The translations under genes were made by a program, and so were the position numbers. A stretch of DNA of 17,233 bases from Legionellaceae bacterium (GTDB lineage: Bacteria > Pseudomonadota > Gammaproteobacteria > Legionellales > Legionellaceae). The stretch spans positions 1 to 17,233 of the forward strand of contig DAIDLK010000004.1 in assembly GCA_027449525.1 (NCBI GenBank). The letters run 5' to 3'. The notes under the pieces are model-generated. The model was not told where the DNA came from and searched no databases. It worked only from the letters and a program-made list of their open reading frames with translations. Position 1 is the first letter of the stretch. The number at the start of each line of letters is the position of its first letter. This document shows positions 16,800 to 17,233 of this stretch, one piece after another.

Positions 16800-17233
16800 C
16801 TAACGACCATGTGAGCTAGATTTTCGTCCCGTACGCGGATGAATACGGCGCTTTTTCAGGTACGATTCTAACTCATTCATCGCCTCAAGATAGACTTGTT
16901 TTTTAAAAAAAATCACTTGCTGCGCCGGCTCATTAAAATCGATCCACCGCCAGCTATCAAATTCAGGCGAATCACTCAAATCCAGGCGAATTTTCTGTTC
17001 ACTGGACACTAGGCGCAATAAAAACCACTTTTGTTTTTGTCCAATCACGAGCGGCGTGGTACCATGCCGCAGGTATTGTTTGGGTAATTTATAGGTTAAC
17101 CAACGCTTGGTCATGCCTAAAATTTCAACATCGGCACGTTCCAAGCCAATTTCTTCGCGTAGCTCCCGTACCATCGCATCAATAGCCGATTCTCCGGCAC
17201 TCAGCCCCCCTTGCGGAAACTGCCACGCATCAT
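16800..17233 (-). CDS. rppH: RNA pyrophosphohydrolase RppH (Nudix), 5' end outside window
   Basis: The frame stays open to the right edge, reading DAWQFPQGGLSAGESAIDAM before the internal ATG at 17174, so that ATG is not the start. About 143 codons are visible. The Nudix box runs from GGLSAGES through AMVRELREEIGL (roughly 17208-17140) with the catalytic Glu residues in REEIG. Further RppH-specific segments are RWLTYKLPK, IGQKQKWFLL and PEFDSWRWIDF. RppH removes pyrophosphate from the 5' end of mRNA and so triggers decay by RNase E. By comparison with E. coli, about 30 N-terminal residues are missing. The order rppH-ptsP-lgt-thyA matches E. coli. Confidence 0.95.
   Translation of the reverse strand, partial: DAWQFPQGGLSAGESAIDAMVRELREEIGLERADVEILGMTKRWLTYKLPKQYLRHGTTPLVIGQKQKWFLLRLVSSEQKIRLDLSDSPEFDSWRWIDFNEPAQQVIFFKKQVYLEAMNELESYLKKRRIHPRTGRKSSSHGR

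Noticed and set aside
17140..17174. ATG at 17174 as the rppH start
   Set aside because: The frame stays open to the window edge and encodes the first half of the Nudix box upstream of this ATG, so the gene is cut by the window.
1..17233. parS site for the encoded ParB
   Set aside because: I looked for the TGTTTCACGTGAAACA palindrome and near matches. CACGTG cores such as those near 3839, 4731 and 15573 lack the flanking arms.

Overview
The window looks like chromosomal DNA of a gammaproteobacterium. Three blocks have recognisable gammaproteobacterial order: mnmG-rsmG-parA-parB; yraN-diaA-dolP, in the order E. coli uses; and rppH-ptsP-lgt-thyA, also in the E. coli order. G+C looks intermediate, close to half. 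A small acidic-tailed membrane protein and a 571-residue multi-pass orphan give a Legionella/Coxiella-like (Legionellales, host-associated) impression. That placement is an inference from memory and is not proven by the sequence.

Layout. (1) Positions 1-345 hold the 3' part of a GNAT acetyltransferase on the + strand. (2) Positions 428-7919 are a tightly packed minus-strand run read from right to left: a 571-aa membrane protein, mnmG, rsmG, parA, parB, yraN, diaA, dolP. Most gaps are 2-25 bases or ATGA overlaps, so this may be a single operon with an internal promoter before mnmG. (3) Positions 7920-8111 are an AT-rich divergent promoter region. (4) Positions 8112-12944 are on the + strand: a 177-aa hairpin-type membrane protein with its own promoter and terminator, then the overlapping genes metG-rnfB-nth, then an AAA_14/DUF4143 ATPase. 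(5) Positions 12946-17233 are a minus-strand operon rppH-ptsP-lgt-thyA, with rppH cut by the window edge.

How the genes fit together. The left run combines tRNA wobble modification (MnmG), 16S rRNA methylation (RsmG), chromosome segregation (ParA/ParB), control of replication initiation (DiaA, a DnaA-binding protein) and outer-membrane maintenance (DolP). The middle run joins methionyl-tRNA synthetase to two Fe-S proteins, an RnfB-type ferredoxin and endonuclease III. The right run combines mRNA 5'-end processing (RppH), the nitrogen-related PTS (PtsP), lipoprotein maturation (Lgt) and dTMP synthesis (ThyA). Lgt would modify lipoproteins such as DolP.

Most of the window is ordinary housekeeping sequence. 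The least explained parts are the 177-aa acidic-tailed membrane protein, the 571-aa membrane protein, the fusion of the DiaA/DolP cluster to parAB, the RnfB retained beside nth without visible Rnf partners, and the AAA_14 ATPase. I see no tRNA, rRNA, CRISPR array, insertion sequence, parS site or DnaA-box cluster.
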